Position numbers and translations under genes: made by a program
The notes under the pieces: generated by a model
Databases searched by the model: none
Seen by the model: the letters and a program-made list of their open reading frames with translations, nothing else
Told to the model about the DNA's origin: nothing
Assembly: GCA_019915135.1 (NCBI GenBank)
Contig: JAHLMK010000025.1
Span: forward strand, 124,001 to 188,000
DNA: 64,000 bases
Direction: 5' to 3'
Source: Strobilurus pachycystidiatus
Lineage: Eukaryota > Basidiomycota > Agaricomycetes > Agaricales > Physalacriaceae
Part shown: piece by piece, positions 33,222-43,572 of the stretch
How the letters are laid out: each line of letters opens with the position of its first letter
How positions within the stretch are numbered: position 1 is the first letter of the stretch

Positions 33222-34345
33222 ACGCATGGTGTAAGACACCCCGGGAATATACTTAGGCCGTGTGAGTCAGACGGGAGTCGGTACCCGACCAAGTCCGCCT
33301 TCCCGATCAATGGGCGGCCATCGATCTGTCGGGCGGTCATCGGGATGTCGGGATCTCCGTCATCCGCAGCGTCGGACCACTCCCGACGCATCGGGAGTAT
33401 GTGGTAGAAGCTTCGAGAAGAGGAACGATGAGCAAGCATGGGATTGGTATAAATACAAAGACAGTGTTGTACTAGCTACTCAGACTTCGTCCTTAACCAG
33501 TTTTCCCCCATACAACTCCGTTGGGCACTCTGAGCTCTCCGTGGTAGGACTCAACCACATGTCTCCCTTCGATACCTCCGCCAACGTCGTTGACTCCGAC
33601 GAGAGAAGGCTCCCCGACGCCACACCTGGGACTAGGTCCGGCGGCGAGCCTTGTACCTTGGGATTAGGTTCCTATGGTATTCCAGTCTCTGGCGAGATGG
33701 ATGTGCGACCATCGAGGGACCTTACGACTGGCACAGTACGACCAGTCGAGCACAACACGAGGATGTACGTGGTACGCTCGCAGGAAAGCTATGGGTTGAC
33801 TACAGGGGTAGTCTCTCATGAGCGAGTCCATGTCACGGCGGGATCAGGTCGTAACATTGACTGTCCTCAGTCCCATGTCTACCTCAAGAAACTCCTTGGA
33901 GGATCTTGTTCCAAGTCTCGAGATCCTGCATCTAGACGGGTGGATGAGGTTGGACTCAACGTCCTTGGCAAATATGATTCAGTGACCAGTCAAGGTGTTA
34001 TCAGGAGCGACGTTGCTTGCAAGAAGTAAACATCAAATGTCAGTTCTATTCAGCTGACGGTGGGCCGCATCCCGTACCGAAGGTCCTTTGGCGCATCAAA
34101 AATTGTGTAGATCTGGGTTTGCAGATAGAACTAGCAAATGAATATGTATGAAGTGTACAAGGTTCACAATCGTAGCCACTTGAACTCCGAGTCTGAGATG
34201 AGAGGACAATAATTTATTATCACCTTTGACCTTTCCTCGTCATCGTCACAATACAAAAAACTTCGCAGTTTCCTTGGTATGAGTGGCTGCTACTGACAGA
34301 CAAGTTGAAGGCAGAGATTTCATACTATAATTGTAACTTCACAAA
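33222..34345. other. Right flank of the element; possible older LTR remnant
   Basis: No recognisable gene. The first 220 bp contain several small inverted words (CGGGAGTCGGTACCCGACC, CTCCCGACGCATCGGGAG) and a TATA box (GGTATAAATAC near 33446). A plus-strand frame is open from 33262 to 34029, but its translation has no domain that I can identify and begins within this promoter-like sequence. Near 33990 the string GGTGTTATCAGGAGC faintly resembles a Copia primer site. A decayed LTR is possible; I cannot prove it. Confidence 0.25.
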
Positions 34346-35812
34346 TTACCAAAGTGCCGCCTGTGCACCCTGCAGACGCAAGTTTTTAAGCAGGTGCACA
34401 ATTGCCCTATCTACATTGCCACCATTTCTTGCACCAAGCACAACCCTCCTTAACGGATCGACACCATGCAGTATCGCTGCCTCGCCTACTCTCATTGGGA
34501 GCATCTGAATGAGGGCCTGTTGCAGGTAGGTACGAGGGTCATTAGCCCACACAATTTCGATGTCAGCAAGATGGTGAAGGACGTTGACTGGGTCTAGCAA
34601 CCACCTCACAAACTCGCAGAGCTTGTCGGACAGCATAGACCTCTCGTTGTCTATGATACTGATAGAGCGTAACTTTGGCGACTCCTCGATGATCAGGCGC
34701 AGGCAGTCGAGAATTTGGACCGTTGGGCCACTGGATGCCAGTGTCTCATCGTGCCCCGTCTCACTACCACCGTCATCTGGGTCGATGACGAGGGTCAAAG
34801 ATAGAAGCTCGCACTTTGACCTCTTGATGAGGTCGATGGCAAGACACCATTCCACAACGTCATCCTCTCGGCATTTGTCACAAACAGGTGCAAGCGGTCT
34901 GACGTGGATCGTCAAATCCTTCAGAGCAGGCATCCTGATCATTGAGTTCGAGAAATACAACTCGCACGACCAGCAATCATCAGGTGTGATATCGACAATG
35001 AGGGATTCAAGCGGAAGTTCGGTACAGCTGGAGTTGGTCACGTCGTCGGAAAGGATGTCGGTGTCTAGAACGGCAGAGATGTATCGGTGTGGACTCTTTG
35101 GAAGAGGAAGCGAGCCGCCCTTGATGTACATCCAGATCACAGTTGAGTCCGAGAAAGTCAGTTCCTCGAGCTGGGCCCACGGGAGCCTCCAGTCGTTGTA
35201 TGATTCAGAATAGCCTAGTGTTGCATGGCGCAAGCTGGGCAGCTCCGGTGCATTGCTCCAGAATGCATCGCTCATCAGCGGCTCCGAAAAGCGACCCGTC
35301 AGACGCAGTACGCGCAGAAGCGGGAACTTGGACGGTGTGAGATCCTGATACAGGTTTGGTTGAACCGGTAAACCAACGCTCGGTGACCACATATCGGCAG
35401 CATCATGCTGGAACTCTACCCATCGCTCAGAGTAGACTAGCAGAAGCGCGATACACTCCTTTGTCCTGTTCCAGTCTGAAGGATATGAGAGAAAATTGAT
35501 GAGGATGTGTAGTGGGAAACCCTTGGCGCGTTCTATATGAAAGGCAATGTGTGTTTGGGTTGTGGCGTCCGTAACGTTTATATATGACCACAATCGCCTA
35601 TGTCGAAGAGTCAACTCGCGCCAGTACTTGCACACAGCACCGAGGGTCCAGATTGGGGCGGGGTTTCCGGTGGTCTCTGAATCTCGACACAGAAATTCGA
35701 AGATCAACTGATAGAGTTCGGGTGGCAGAACCATCTTGCGGAAAGGAACCGGGCTGAGAGCCTGGCTGGCATAGGTACCCCAAGAAAATGGCGCGGCGGT
35801 ATCGGCAAGCAT
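34346..35812 (-). CDS. F-box protein, intact single exon
   Basis: A 488-aa protein in one exon. An N-terminal F-box-like motif (VLPPELYQLIFEFLCRD, IWTLGAVCKYWRELTLRHRRLWSYINV) is the usual Agaricomycete form, with the Leu-Pro-x-Glu start and the CK/RxWRxL...LW second half. The remainder has LRR-like strands (FPLLRVLRLTGRF, LPSLRHATLGYSES, LEELTFSDSTVIWMYIKG, MPALKDLTIHVRPL, CELLSLTLVIDP, SPKLRSISIIDN), as in SCF receptors that bind targets through repeats. No frame damage is seen, in contrast to the F-box gene at 15 kb. It lies 1.1 kb right of the retrotransposon and reads toward it. Confidence 0.8.
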   Translation of the reverse strand: MLADTAAPFSWGTYASQALSPVPFRKMVLPPELYQLIFEFLCRDSETTGNPAPIWTLGAVCKYWRELTLRHRRLWSYINVTDATTQTHIAFHIERAKGFPLHILINFLSYPSDWNRTKECIALLLVYSERWVEFQHDAADMWSPSVGLPVQPNLYQDLTPSKFPLLRVLRLTGRFSEPLMSDAFWSNAPELPSLRHATLGYSESYNDWRLPWAQLEELTFSDSTVIWMYIKGGSLPLPKSPHRYISAVLDTDILSDDVTNSSCTELPLESLIVDITPDDCWSCELYFSNSMIRMPALKDLTIHVRPLAPVCDKCREDDVVEWCLAIDLIKRSKCELLSLTLVIDPDDGGSETGHDETLASSGPTVQILDCLRLIIEESPKLRSISIIDNERSMLSDKLCEFVRWLLDPVNVLHHLADIEIVWANDPRTYLQQALIQMLPMRVGEAAILHGVDPLRRVVLGARNGGNVDRAIVHLLKNLRLQGAQAALW

Positions 35813-36809
35813 GGCACGGATCCTGGGGAATTCGGTTTTCAGTGGCCGAACCGTCGAATCTGAGAGTTTTTTTGCTTACAGACAGCTTGAAAAAGGAAGG
35901 AGAGGGAATGAAAGTCTCATTACAGTCCTTCAACACCTTTTAAAACTATGTGGAACAAGAGAAGGCAGATCACAGCGACTAGAAGCAGAGAATCCGGTAC
36001 TAGATTGGAACAAGAACAGTTTATTCTTAACCGGTGGCGGAAAGGTCTTCTAAATTGATATGAGCAACTTGTGCATTGTTAATAACGAGGAGAAAGAACG
36101 TACATCATGGGATATATTTACGGAAGAGAAGATGAAAGGTCATCGTACAACGCAAGTTCACTGTTCTATGGTACACACGGAACCACAAGGTCGCACGATG
36201 TGCCTATCCAACTGGGAATCCGCTCGGCTCTGCCAAGGAAAGTCGATTCAACCACAGCTACCCACCGACTTCGCATCTCGAAAAGAGAGCTAGTACGCAT
36301 CAGCGAGCACAGCGATGACCGAGGCGAAACTCCAGAAAGCAGGACGACCACAGTTAGCAGGGAGTCGACGCAATTGAGCATGTATTTTTCAAGTGCCCTG
36401 CAGCAGTGTAGGCCTTCATTTCGTACGGCCATACTGAATAGGAAGGCGCAGATAAGTCGCGTGGACTCCGAGTCGGATTCAATTTTGACGCACATTGCAG
36501 TAGATGTGCTGGGCGTTAATCCGTCGAACAGCAGGCAGAATGGGTGATAGTATCTGCCCTGAGAGTGGTTGCAGGTACAAAGTTGCAGGAGCAGATCAGT
36601 GCGCAAGTCTGTCCCGATTTGATTGTCGGTTGATGCGCCGGAGAGAACCATATTGCGCCTTTCTTCTCTCCGCCACCGCTCTGACCCAATGCCTTTCACT
36701 CGCGCTGCGCGTCACGCGAGCCGTCGCTGGCGTGCTAGACAAAATATGGACCATGCCTAGGTGCGCGTCCTCCAAATGCCGACTCAATGGCGACGCTGAC
36801 CAGAATGGT

Positions 36810-37480
36810 GCAGCCTGGACCCCACAGCGGATAGCAAGCGCTCATGGCGGCCGCCACTCTGTCAACAGCCGCGACCAGTGTCAGCCTCTTGTCTTTCTGA
36901 GGGCGCTCTCGACATCTCCGTGCGTCGCTGCGACACGCCATCCGAAATCCAGACCCGCAACAATGAAGCGCGTGTCTCCGGCCTCGCTCGGTCGCTTCAA
37001 CCCCGGGACTAGACGACAGCGAGCGAAGATAATGACTCCTCGCAATGAAGAGACCGCTCTGGGACAGCGACGACTCCGCTTAGACTGGCTCAAGTGCGTC
37101 GTCTCCTGGCCCTCGTGCTTCTGCTCATGTTTCATCGCAGGCCTTCCTCACTGGCGTCTCATTCGCATAACCGGACCCATCGCACTCTGCATCTCATAAG
37201 CGATCTGGAAACCGCGTACTCAGAAGATTTTGAACATACTGGAGATGGGACTTTGCTCGGACATACAGACCTCCGGCGTATCGTGCTACTACCTCACGCT
37301 TCACTCTCTCGTCATCCCGCAACACAGCCATTCCAGGTCGAATGTACCGTACTCGTCGAATACGTCGGTAATCATATCGGTCAACCAGCCACTTTAAGTG
37401 CACTAACGTTATCCGCAGACCTAAATGTACTTCACCGCAAAGCACATTCACGACTGAGTAGTCCATGCTTCCTCGTCATT
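36810..37480 (+). repeat. Dispersed repeat, copy 1
   Basis: Shares long stretches with 62293-63100 in the same orientation. Examples are GCAGCCTGGACCCCACAGCG with GGCGGCCGCCACT, then TGGCCCTCGTGCTT, CACTGGCGT, ACTGGAGATG and CTAACGTTATCC[A/G]CAGAC. Similarity is broken by substitutions and indels, so the copies are old. No coding capacity is conserved. The identity of the family is unknown. Confidence 0.6.
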
Positions 37481-37849
37481 TAGACAGACGCCATCCATCA
37501 GCCTCGGGAAATCACTCGAAATACCCCTCTTTCTCTTCAATACAGTCATTTTTATGACATTCGACAATTGACTTCACCCCAGAAAATTGTTCAAGTTCAT
37601 TTCCAGTACACCGGTCCTGTTTTACGCCGTCTTTCTACGTACGCGTTTACCGACTCTGAAAGTTATGTTCGCTTTCTTTCGCCGTTCTGAGAACATGTAT
37701 GCGAGCCTGGTCCTACTATTACTGGGTCGGATTCAAGATTGGGATAACAATTCTTGGATGGCGACCTGCCTCTTTCCGTCCGTCTCTTCCTCCATTCCCT
37801 ACAATCGAAACTGACAGATACTTTGAACTCAAGCGCCCACCTCATCAGT

Positions 37850-38330
37850 CATCGCACTTTGACCGAGCACATCTCGCATGACCAGCTATTTTTATGCCGC
37901 CCCGTCCGTGCCATCCTCTCCGGCGGATGTAATGCTCTGTGTTTGGGTCTTTTAATTCGAGGGGCGAATGATTAAACGTCAATGCCTCATCGCGTAGGAC
38001 GGCCAACGGACATGGGGGTGGACCTGCCCTATTGTTGTTTCAGGTCGCCAAGACTTCATACACCTCAGGCATTCAGAATCGGTCGGTAATCAGTTCGGTC
38101 AGCTAGACACTTATGAACCACTAACGTTATCCGCAGAGACATCGTAGAGCGCCTCAGCAATAACATTGCTTGCGTCCTGGTCATTCGTCTGACGCTATCA
38201 ACCTTTTTCGTAATACCACCATTCAAAGATAATTCATTTTTGTTTTGTTATTCAGACCTTCAGCTGCCAGAATATCGAATTCTGTCGTCTTTTCACGTTT
38301 ACCGACTTCAGACGTTACTTTGTCTCTTCT
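37850..38330 (+). repeat. Dispersed repeat, copy 2 (partial)
   Basis: Repeats parts of copy 1 and of the 62.3-kb copy: GACCGAGCACATC, CCGTCCGTGCCATCC, AATTCGAGGGGCGAA, CGGTAATCA...CACTAACGTTATCCGCAGA, and TTTACCGACT. Arranged in tandem with copy 1, which suggests local duplication. Confidence 0.5.
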
Positions 38331-39544
38331 ATTTACCCTTTGACTCCATCTGGACTTTACATATGTCGAGCCACTACTTCCGAACCGTCTCACAGAGGTT
38401 GAATCAGCTACTCGACGATTACGCGTATGTCTGCCAATCGGTTTCCTGGTTACAATCCAAGCTGACTATTGTCTATCCGAAACCAGTGTCACCTCTGCAA
38501 GTAGTCAGCGCTGTCCCAGTGGAATCTGACCAAGCACATCTGGTGAGTGTTTCGCTGCCGTCCGTGTTGTATCTCTAATGCACGAAAAAGTCCTCCGATG
38601 CGGATTAGGCGCATTCACATGTTGTCGGTCATCTACGCGGGGCCGTGGTGCACGGATAGCCCGGACTTGAAGCAAGTAGACGACCACTGGCACTGTTGCC
38701 GTCCGTTCCGGAGACGGGAAAGCTCCATGTCCAATCCCAAGAGCGAGCCAAACACCAATCAATGATGATGATGGGTATTTGACGTGAATTGATTTCGATG
38801 TTACCTGCCCCAATATTGTGCTTGCTTCTCGAGCAGCGGTTCAGCGCATCTACTCAAAGGTCAATTCGATGACAAGGCACCAACACGACAGCCCTGGCTC
38901 ACCGCCTCCATCACTGCGTCTCCGCTTTCTGTCACATTTTCCCCAGTCGTATCCGCCTCGAACGGTGACTCTGATATGTGTATTTGGTAAGCCACAATCT
39001 GACAATTTGGAGTCGAGACTGACGCGTTTCAATTCAGTCTAGTTAGGCTGGCTCCCCGCAGTGCGGTAACCGAGACGCGTGCCTAACGCTAGCGCATCAG
39101 CGCGGCCAGAATCACATGGATAATTGGGAGGAGGAGAACGACTTGGACCTGGGGCTTCTACCTCTCGTCGTCGAGCGACCTACCTCTACCTGCAATCCCG
39201 TCCACCGTTGAGCGCTTCGTCTGTCTTCTGTGGTCAGCCCCATTCGAAGGCGGCAACTGGAGAGGCTGTTCCATCAGGATTTCCCAACCAAAACAGCGGC
39301 GGTATAATGAACTGAATTGGCGCGCCGAAACGCAGGCACCACCCGATTACGGATTGTAACAAACATGCCCACCTTCCTGCTATAGCGGATAGCGGATTGT
39401 TGTGACTCTTTTCGAAAGGTTTAAATACAGGTGCGGCTGGGTGGGTGATGGGTCATTATTCTCTTGTCTTCTGGTCTCTGATCACCGGAATAGCATAGCA
39501 AGAACGACGAGGACGACCTTCTTCATCTGTGATCCACCAACATC

Positions 39545-41451
39545 ATGATCGTCATCTCCTGCCCCAAAAACCACCCTAGCACGTCGAAGAACGGGAGCAA
39601 GCAGGAATGGTGCTGCCAAGAGCTCAAGAGGCTCGAGGCGCTCGTTCAACACTACACCACACCCGGCGTCTCGCCGCCCAACGCACGCATGACGCCTGGG
39701 CTCAAAATTCACAAACAACCCGACTGGAAACCCAGCGATGCGTGGAAGTATGCGTGGTTTGTTGCTACTAAAGGTCTGTACCCATCCCAGCGCACCAATC
39801 TGTGCGGCGAACTGATCTCAAACTATGTACAGCGACGCAAATGACTGGAGATGCGCTTGCGCACGGCCTGTGGGGACCGAGGAAAAAGAGCTGGGGAATC
39901 CAGATGACGCTGATCTCGAGTTTGATGCGTGGTGCAGGAAAGCACACCGAGCTGATGGATGTTGTGAGTAGTTACTCCTCTTCAGCCCTGCTCTCCATTG
40001 TTGACATCCTTCATCATCTTTAGAAATCCATTCGCATGTTCATGGGCATGTCCGGTCTGGGTCCTCCGCCCGCTGATGCGTTGGTCACCCCCGTCACATT
40101 CCAAGTACGCCGCCGCCGCCTCAGGGGCATCCTCGCGAGCTTTGATGCGCGAGAGACCGGGAAGAGGGAGCTAAGTGGGGAATGGATCGTTGGGAAGGAT
40201 ACCTGGCAGCGGATGCAGAGCGAGTGGAAGGCGTCGCTGTTCGGCGCCAGCAAGGACTCGAAGCCGGCCACTCAGAGCTCCAGGGTGATTCTGTACATCC
40301 ATGGTGGGGCATACTATGTGGGGAGCGCGGAGGAGAAGCGGATTATCTCGGTGCCGTTGGCGCAATATACGGATGCGAGAGTGTTTTGTAAGTTTCGCTT
40401 CTTTCCTCTTCTTGGATATCACTGATGGACTTTCTGAAGCTCTGAATTATCGCCTTGCGCCGGAGTGCACATTCCCTGGACCGTTGCATGACGCTGTTAG
40501 CGCGTACTTCCGCTTGACGGACGATCTGCATATTCCGCCAGAGAACATCTACATCTCGGGTGATAGTGCTGGTGGAGGCTTGTCCCTCGCTCTCTTGATG
40601 TACTTGAGAGACAACGATTATCCTCTTCCTGCTGGTGGGCTCTTGATGTCGCCTTGGGTCGGTGAGTCTTGTTGGCACCTCCTAAGCCTTCTCACCCTTA
40701 CACGACTCTTTTAGACATGACCATGTCTGGTGCCTCTTGGGAGTCAAACGCTGCTTACGACGTGATTCCCGTCTTCTCGCCCGAGGACCACATGAACCCC
40801 ATCGCTAACTACCTCGGTGACGGAATGGAGAAGTACCTCATGCACCCATATGCGTCGCCAATCTTTGGCAAATTTGAAGGCCTACCCCCGCTCCTCATCC
40901 AATCCGGCGACTCGGAGGTGCTGCAGGACGAGATCACCCTACTGGCGAACAGGGCTGAGCTCGCCGGTGTGAAGGTGCGGCACGAAGAGTACCAAGACGG
41001 GGTGCACGTCTTCCAGACTTTCCCTTTCCTGAAGATCTGGAGCAAGTCCTTCGAGGCGATGGGCGCATTCGTGAGGGATACCATGGATGACACTCACCTG
41101 CCTGAGAAGGCGGAGCGCTCCTTGGAGACGGAGATTGACAGCAGTGCTGCGGTGGCGGTCAGCTCGGATGGACGAGTCGCGTCTGCGGGTGTCGAGGCTT
41201 TGGAAAAGGAGGAGGACCGTCAGTATACGGCGGAGCCAGTTGATGACTCTGGGTGCGAAGGGTGTGGACATGGGAATACGTGGACGCTGGAAGACCATGG
41301 AGAGGCCGATGTGAAGATATCGGTTGTCCCGCCCCCATTGAGGCGTTGGTTCAGCTTGAGCCCCGCATATAAGGCGCCTCCACGACCCAAGCTTCCTCCA
41401 GTCACGGTACGCAGGCAGGGCACGATGGAGATGAAGTTTATTCGTGCTTGA
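39545..41451 (+). CDS. HSL-type alpha/beta hydrolase, paralog 1
   Basis: Serine hydrolase of the hormone-sensitive-lipase/GDXG family, likely an esterase or lipase of unknown substrate. The start MIVISCPKNHP is shared with paralog 2. Conserved blocks, in order: AWKYAWFVATK, WGPRKKSWGIQMTLISSLMR, the oxyanion motif YIHGGAYYVGS, LNYRLAPECTFPGPLHDAVS, nucleophile elbow ISGDSAGGGLSLALL, SPWVDMTMSGASW, the acid QSGDSEVLQDE and the histidine DGVHVFQTFPFLKIW. About four short introns. The catalytic triad is complete. The C-terminal tail of about 120 residues (charged, then PAYKAPPRPKLPPVTVRR) has no counterpart in paralog 2. The only other same-family gene in the window is that paralog, inverted and 17 kb to the right. 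Confidence 0.86.
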
Positions 41452-42266
41452 CCGGCTAGATTAGTAGATAACACTCGACTTCACTTCTGATTCCGATTCT
41501 TATTTTGCATTAATGGGGCTTCATAATCGTAGAGTGGTAGATAGTGTACGTTACTGTAATTACATTGTAGTTTATGGCTTGGAATTCCATTGACTGGAAG
41601 CACATCAATCGACTGTTTTGGACGTCGATTGACTTCAACTGTACTTTTCGCGAGACTGACTACACCTAGCAGTGATGCAATAACGTCTTTTGGCCGCCTA
41701 ATCCTTGGCGTTGCCCGTGAAAGCTCTCGACACCCGAGAACCACCATCTCCTTCATCACGCCGTGTCGCAGTCGAATTACACCCATCAGTATCCATCATG
41801 GCATCTTGTTAGTGGCATCCTGTTTCCTCGGTGATGATATATACGGTATTATGAGAGGCAACCACAAGGGCCGAATGAGCACATCCAATATGAAACCTGG
41901 AGAGCCGTCAGTAGACGAGCAATTGTAACAATTACGATGATATGCGGGAGCTCCAAGATCGTTCGACTTCGAACTGTTTGTTGAGCAAGTCGGTTGCCTT
42001 TAGTGAGAGCCCGACGGAACAATCATGATCGGGAAATGCCGCCGCAGAAGAGGAGCTTTTGCAGGCGCATCCTTCATCCGCTACCACGACCTTCTCCCCG
42101 TCGCCGACGTTTCCCTCACCGTTCTCGCCGTTCTGCTCACTTTTTTCATTCCTCGACCCACCCCGCTTTCTTAACCCAGTCACTGTGAGTGTGCTCCCCC
42201 TATCCGGTGCTTATCAGGCTCAAACAATTACGCTCAGCATTTCCTTTTCTCTCTGCAACCACCACC
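41452..42266. other. Intergenic before the SLC35-type gene
   Basis: About 815 bp. The last 250 bp are pyrimidine-rich (TTCTCACTTTTTTCATTCC and similar), as is common in fungal promoters next to transcription starts. No gene or repeat recognised. Confidence 0.45.
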
Positions 42267-43572
42267 ATGTCCGGCAACAACCACGACGAGAAGGACGTCG
42301 AGCTCACCGTCACGAGTAGCGACAACCTTGCCGGCCTCGGCGCCAAAGATGCATTCGAGGAGTCGGACGAGCTGCCGTCGCCCGCGGTCGCTACCACACC
42401 AAAGCCGAAACCCAAATTGTCGGCGGCAATGATAATACCCATCTGGATCGTCCTCAGCTCGGCGGTCATCATCTACAACAATTATCTGTACAACACCCTT
42501 GCCTTCAAATACCCCGTCTTCCTCGTAACATGGCATTTGACTTTTGCTGTATGTGGCCCTCCACTGCGCCGTCTGCCCCCCGTTCACCCGTCACATATAG
42601 GCCATTGGAACCCGCGTGCTGCAACGGACGACCAGCCTGCTCGACGGCGTCAAGGATGTCAACATGACCAAGGATATGTTTGTCAAATCCATCCTCCCCA
42701 TAGGCATCCTCTTCTCCGGCAGTCTTATCCTCAGCAACACGGCATACCTCTATCTCAGTGTTTCCTACATCCAGATGCTAAAGGTGAGCACCGCAATCTA
42801 GCCATATTCCGCGATTTCTCCGCGTGCCCTTTACGGTACACATTTCGGTCTGTCAACGCCGCTAGTTCGTTATCAGACAGGCATTATGCCGTTCGCTTCA
42901 CGTCTCTTACTGTCGTCATTCTGACCTTGATACTCAACTCTGCCCAGGCTTTCAACCCAGTTGCCATCCTCCTCATCTCATGGACATTCCGCATCGCCGA
43001 GCCCAACCGCAAGCTCGCCATCATCGTCTTCATGATCTCCTCCGGCGTCGCCCTCGCATCCCACGGTGAATTGCGCTTTAACCTCTTCGGCTTCCTGGTT
43101 CAGGCAGCCGCTGTCGCAGTAAGCTTCTTTCTCTCCCTTTTCCACCTCAACGTGCGCTTAACCGCTTCCGCAGTTTGAAGCCTCGCGTCTGGTCATGATT
43201 CAGATCCTCCTCCATGGACTCAAGATGGACCCTCTGGTGTCACTGCACTACTATGCGCCCGTGTGCGCGGCCATCAACCTCATCGCGCTGCCGTTCACAG
43301 AGGGCCTGGCGCCTTTCTACGAGCTTGCGCGGATCGGCCCGCTCATCCTCCTCAGCAACGCGTGTGTCGCTTTCTTCCTCAACGTCGCTGCCGTGTTCCT
43401 CGTTGGCGTGGGAAGTGGATTGGTGCTTACCCTCGCGGGCGTCTTCAAGGACATTCTCCTCATCTCGGGCTCTGTCCTCATCTTTGGCTCCGCCATCACA
43501 CCGCTACAGGTGTTCGGGTACGCCATTGCGCTTGGGGGACTCATCCTCTTCAAGCAGTCGGGTGGGAAATGA
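42267..43572 (+). CDS. Triose-phosphate/nucleotide-sugar transporter family (SLC35/TPT)
   Basis: Multi-pass membrane protein of the drug/metabolite transporter superfamily, probably moving a nucleotide sugar or phosphorylated solute across the Golgi or ER membrane; the substrate is not decidable here. ATG at 42267 (MSGNNHDEKDVEL) begins a hydrophilic cytosolic tail. Predicted membrane segments follow: MIIPIWIVLSSAVIIYNNYL, YPVFLVTWHLTFA, ILPIGILFSGSLILSNTAYL, FNPVAILLISWTF, LAIIVFMISSGVALAS, SLHYYAPVCAAINLIALPF, NACVAFFLNVAAVFLVGVGS, and VLTLAGVFKDILLISGSVLI. The LTLAGVFKDILLI and NAFVAF-like blocks are typical of the TPT fold. About four introns interrupt it (near 42550, 42784, 43120). It ends FKQSGGK. 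About 10 helices and ~360 aa match the family. Confidence 0.85.

Larger units (their letters stand above)
35813..39544. other. Long intergenic region with repeat copies
   Basis: 3.7 kb without a supported gene. Small frames exist on both strands (for example around 36107-36547 and 36504-37199) but show no domain. From 36810 to about 38330 it is filled by degenerate copies of the dispersed repeat listed separately. The last few hundred bp lead to the hydrolase start at 39545, with a TTTAAATA-like AT-rich box near 39420. Confidence 0.5.

Noticed and set aside
33262..34029. 255-aa plus-strand frame right of the retrotransposon
   Set aside because: No domain, no ATG in good context, and it starts in promoter-like repeated sequence. 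Treated as a possible LTR remnant.
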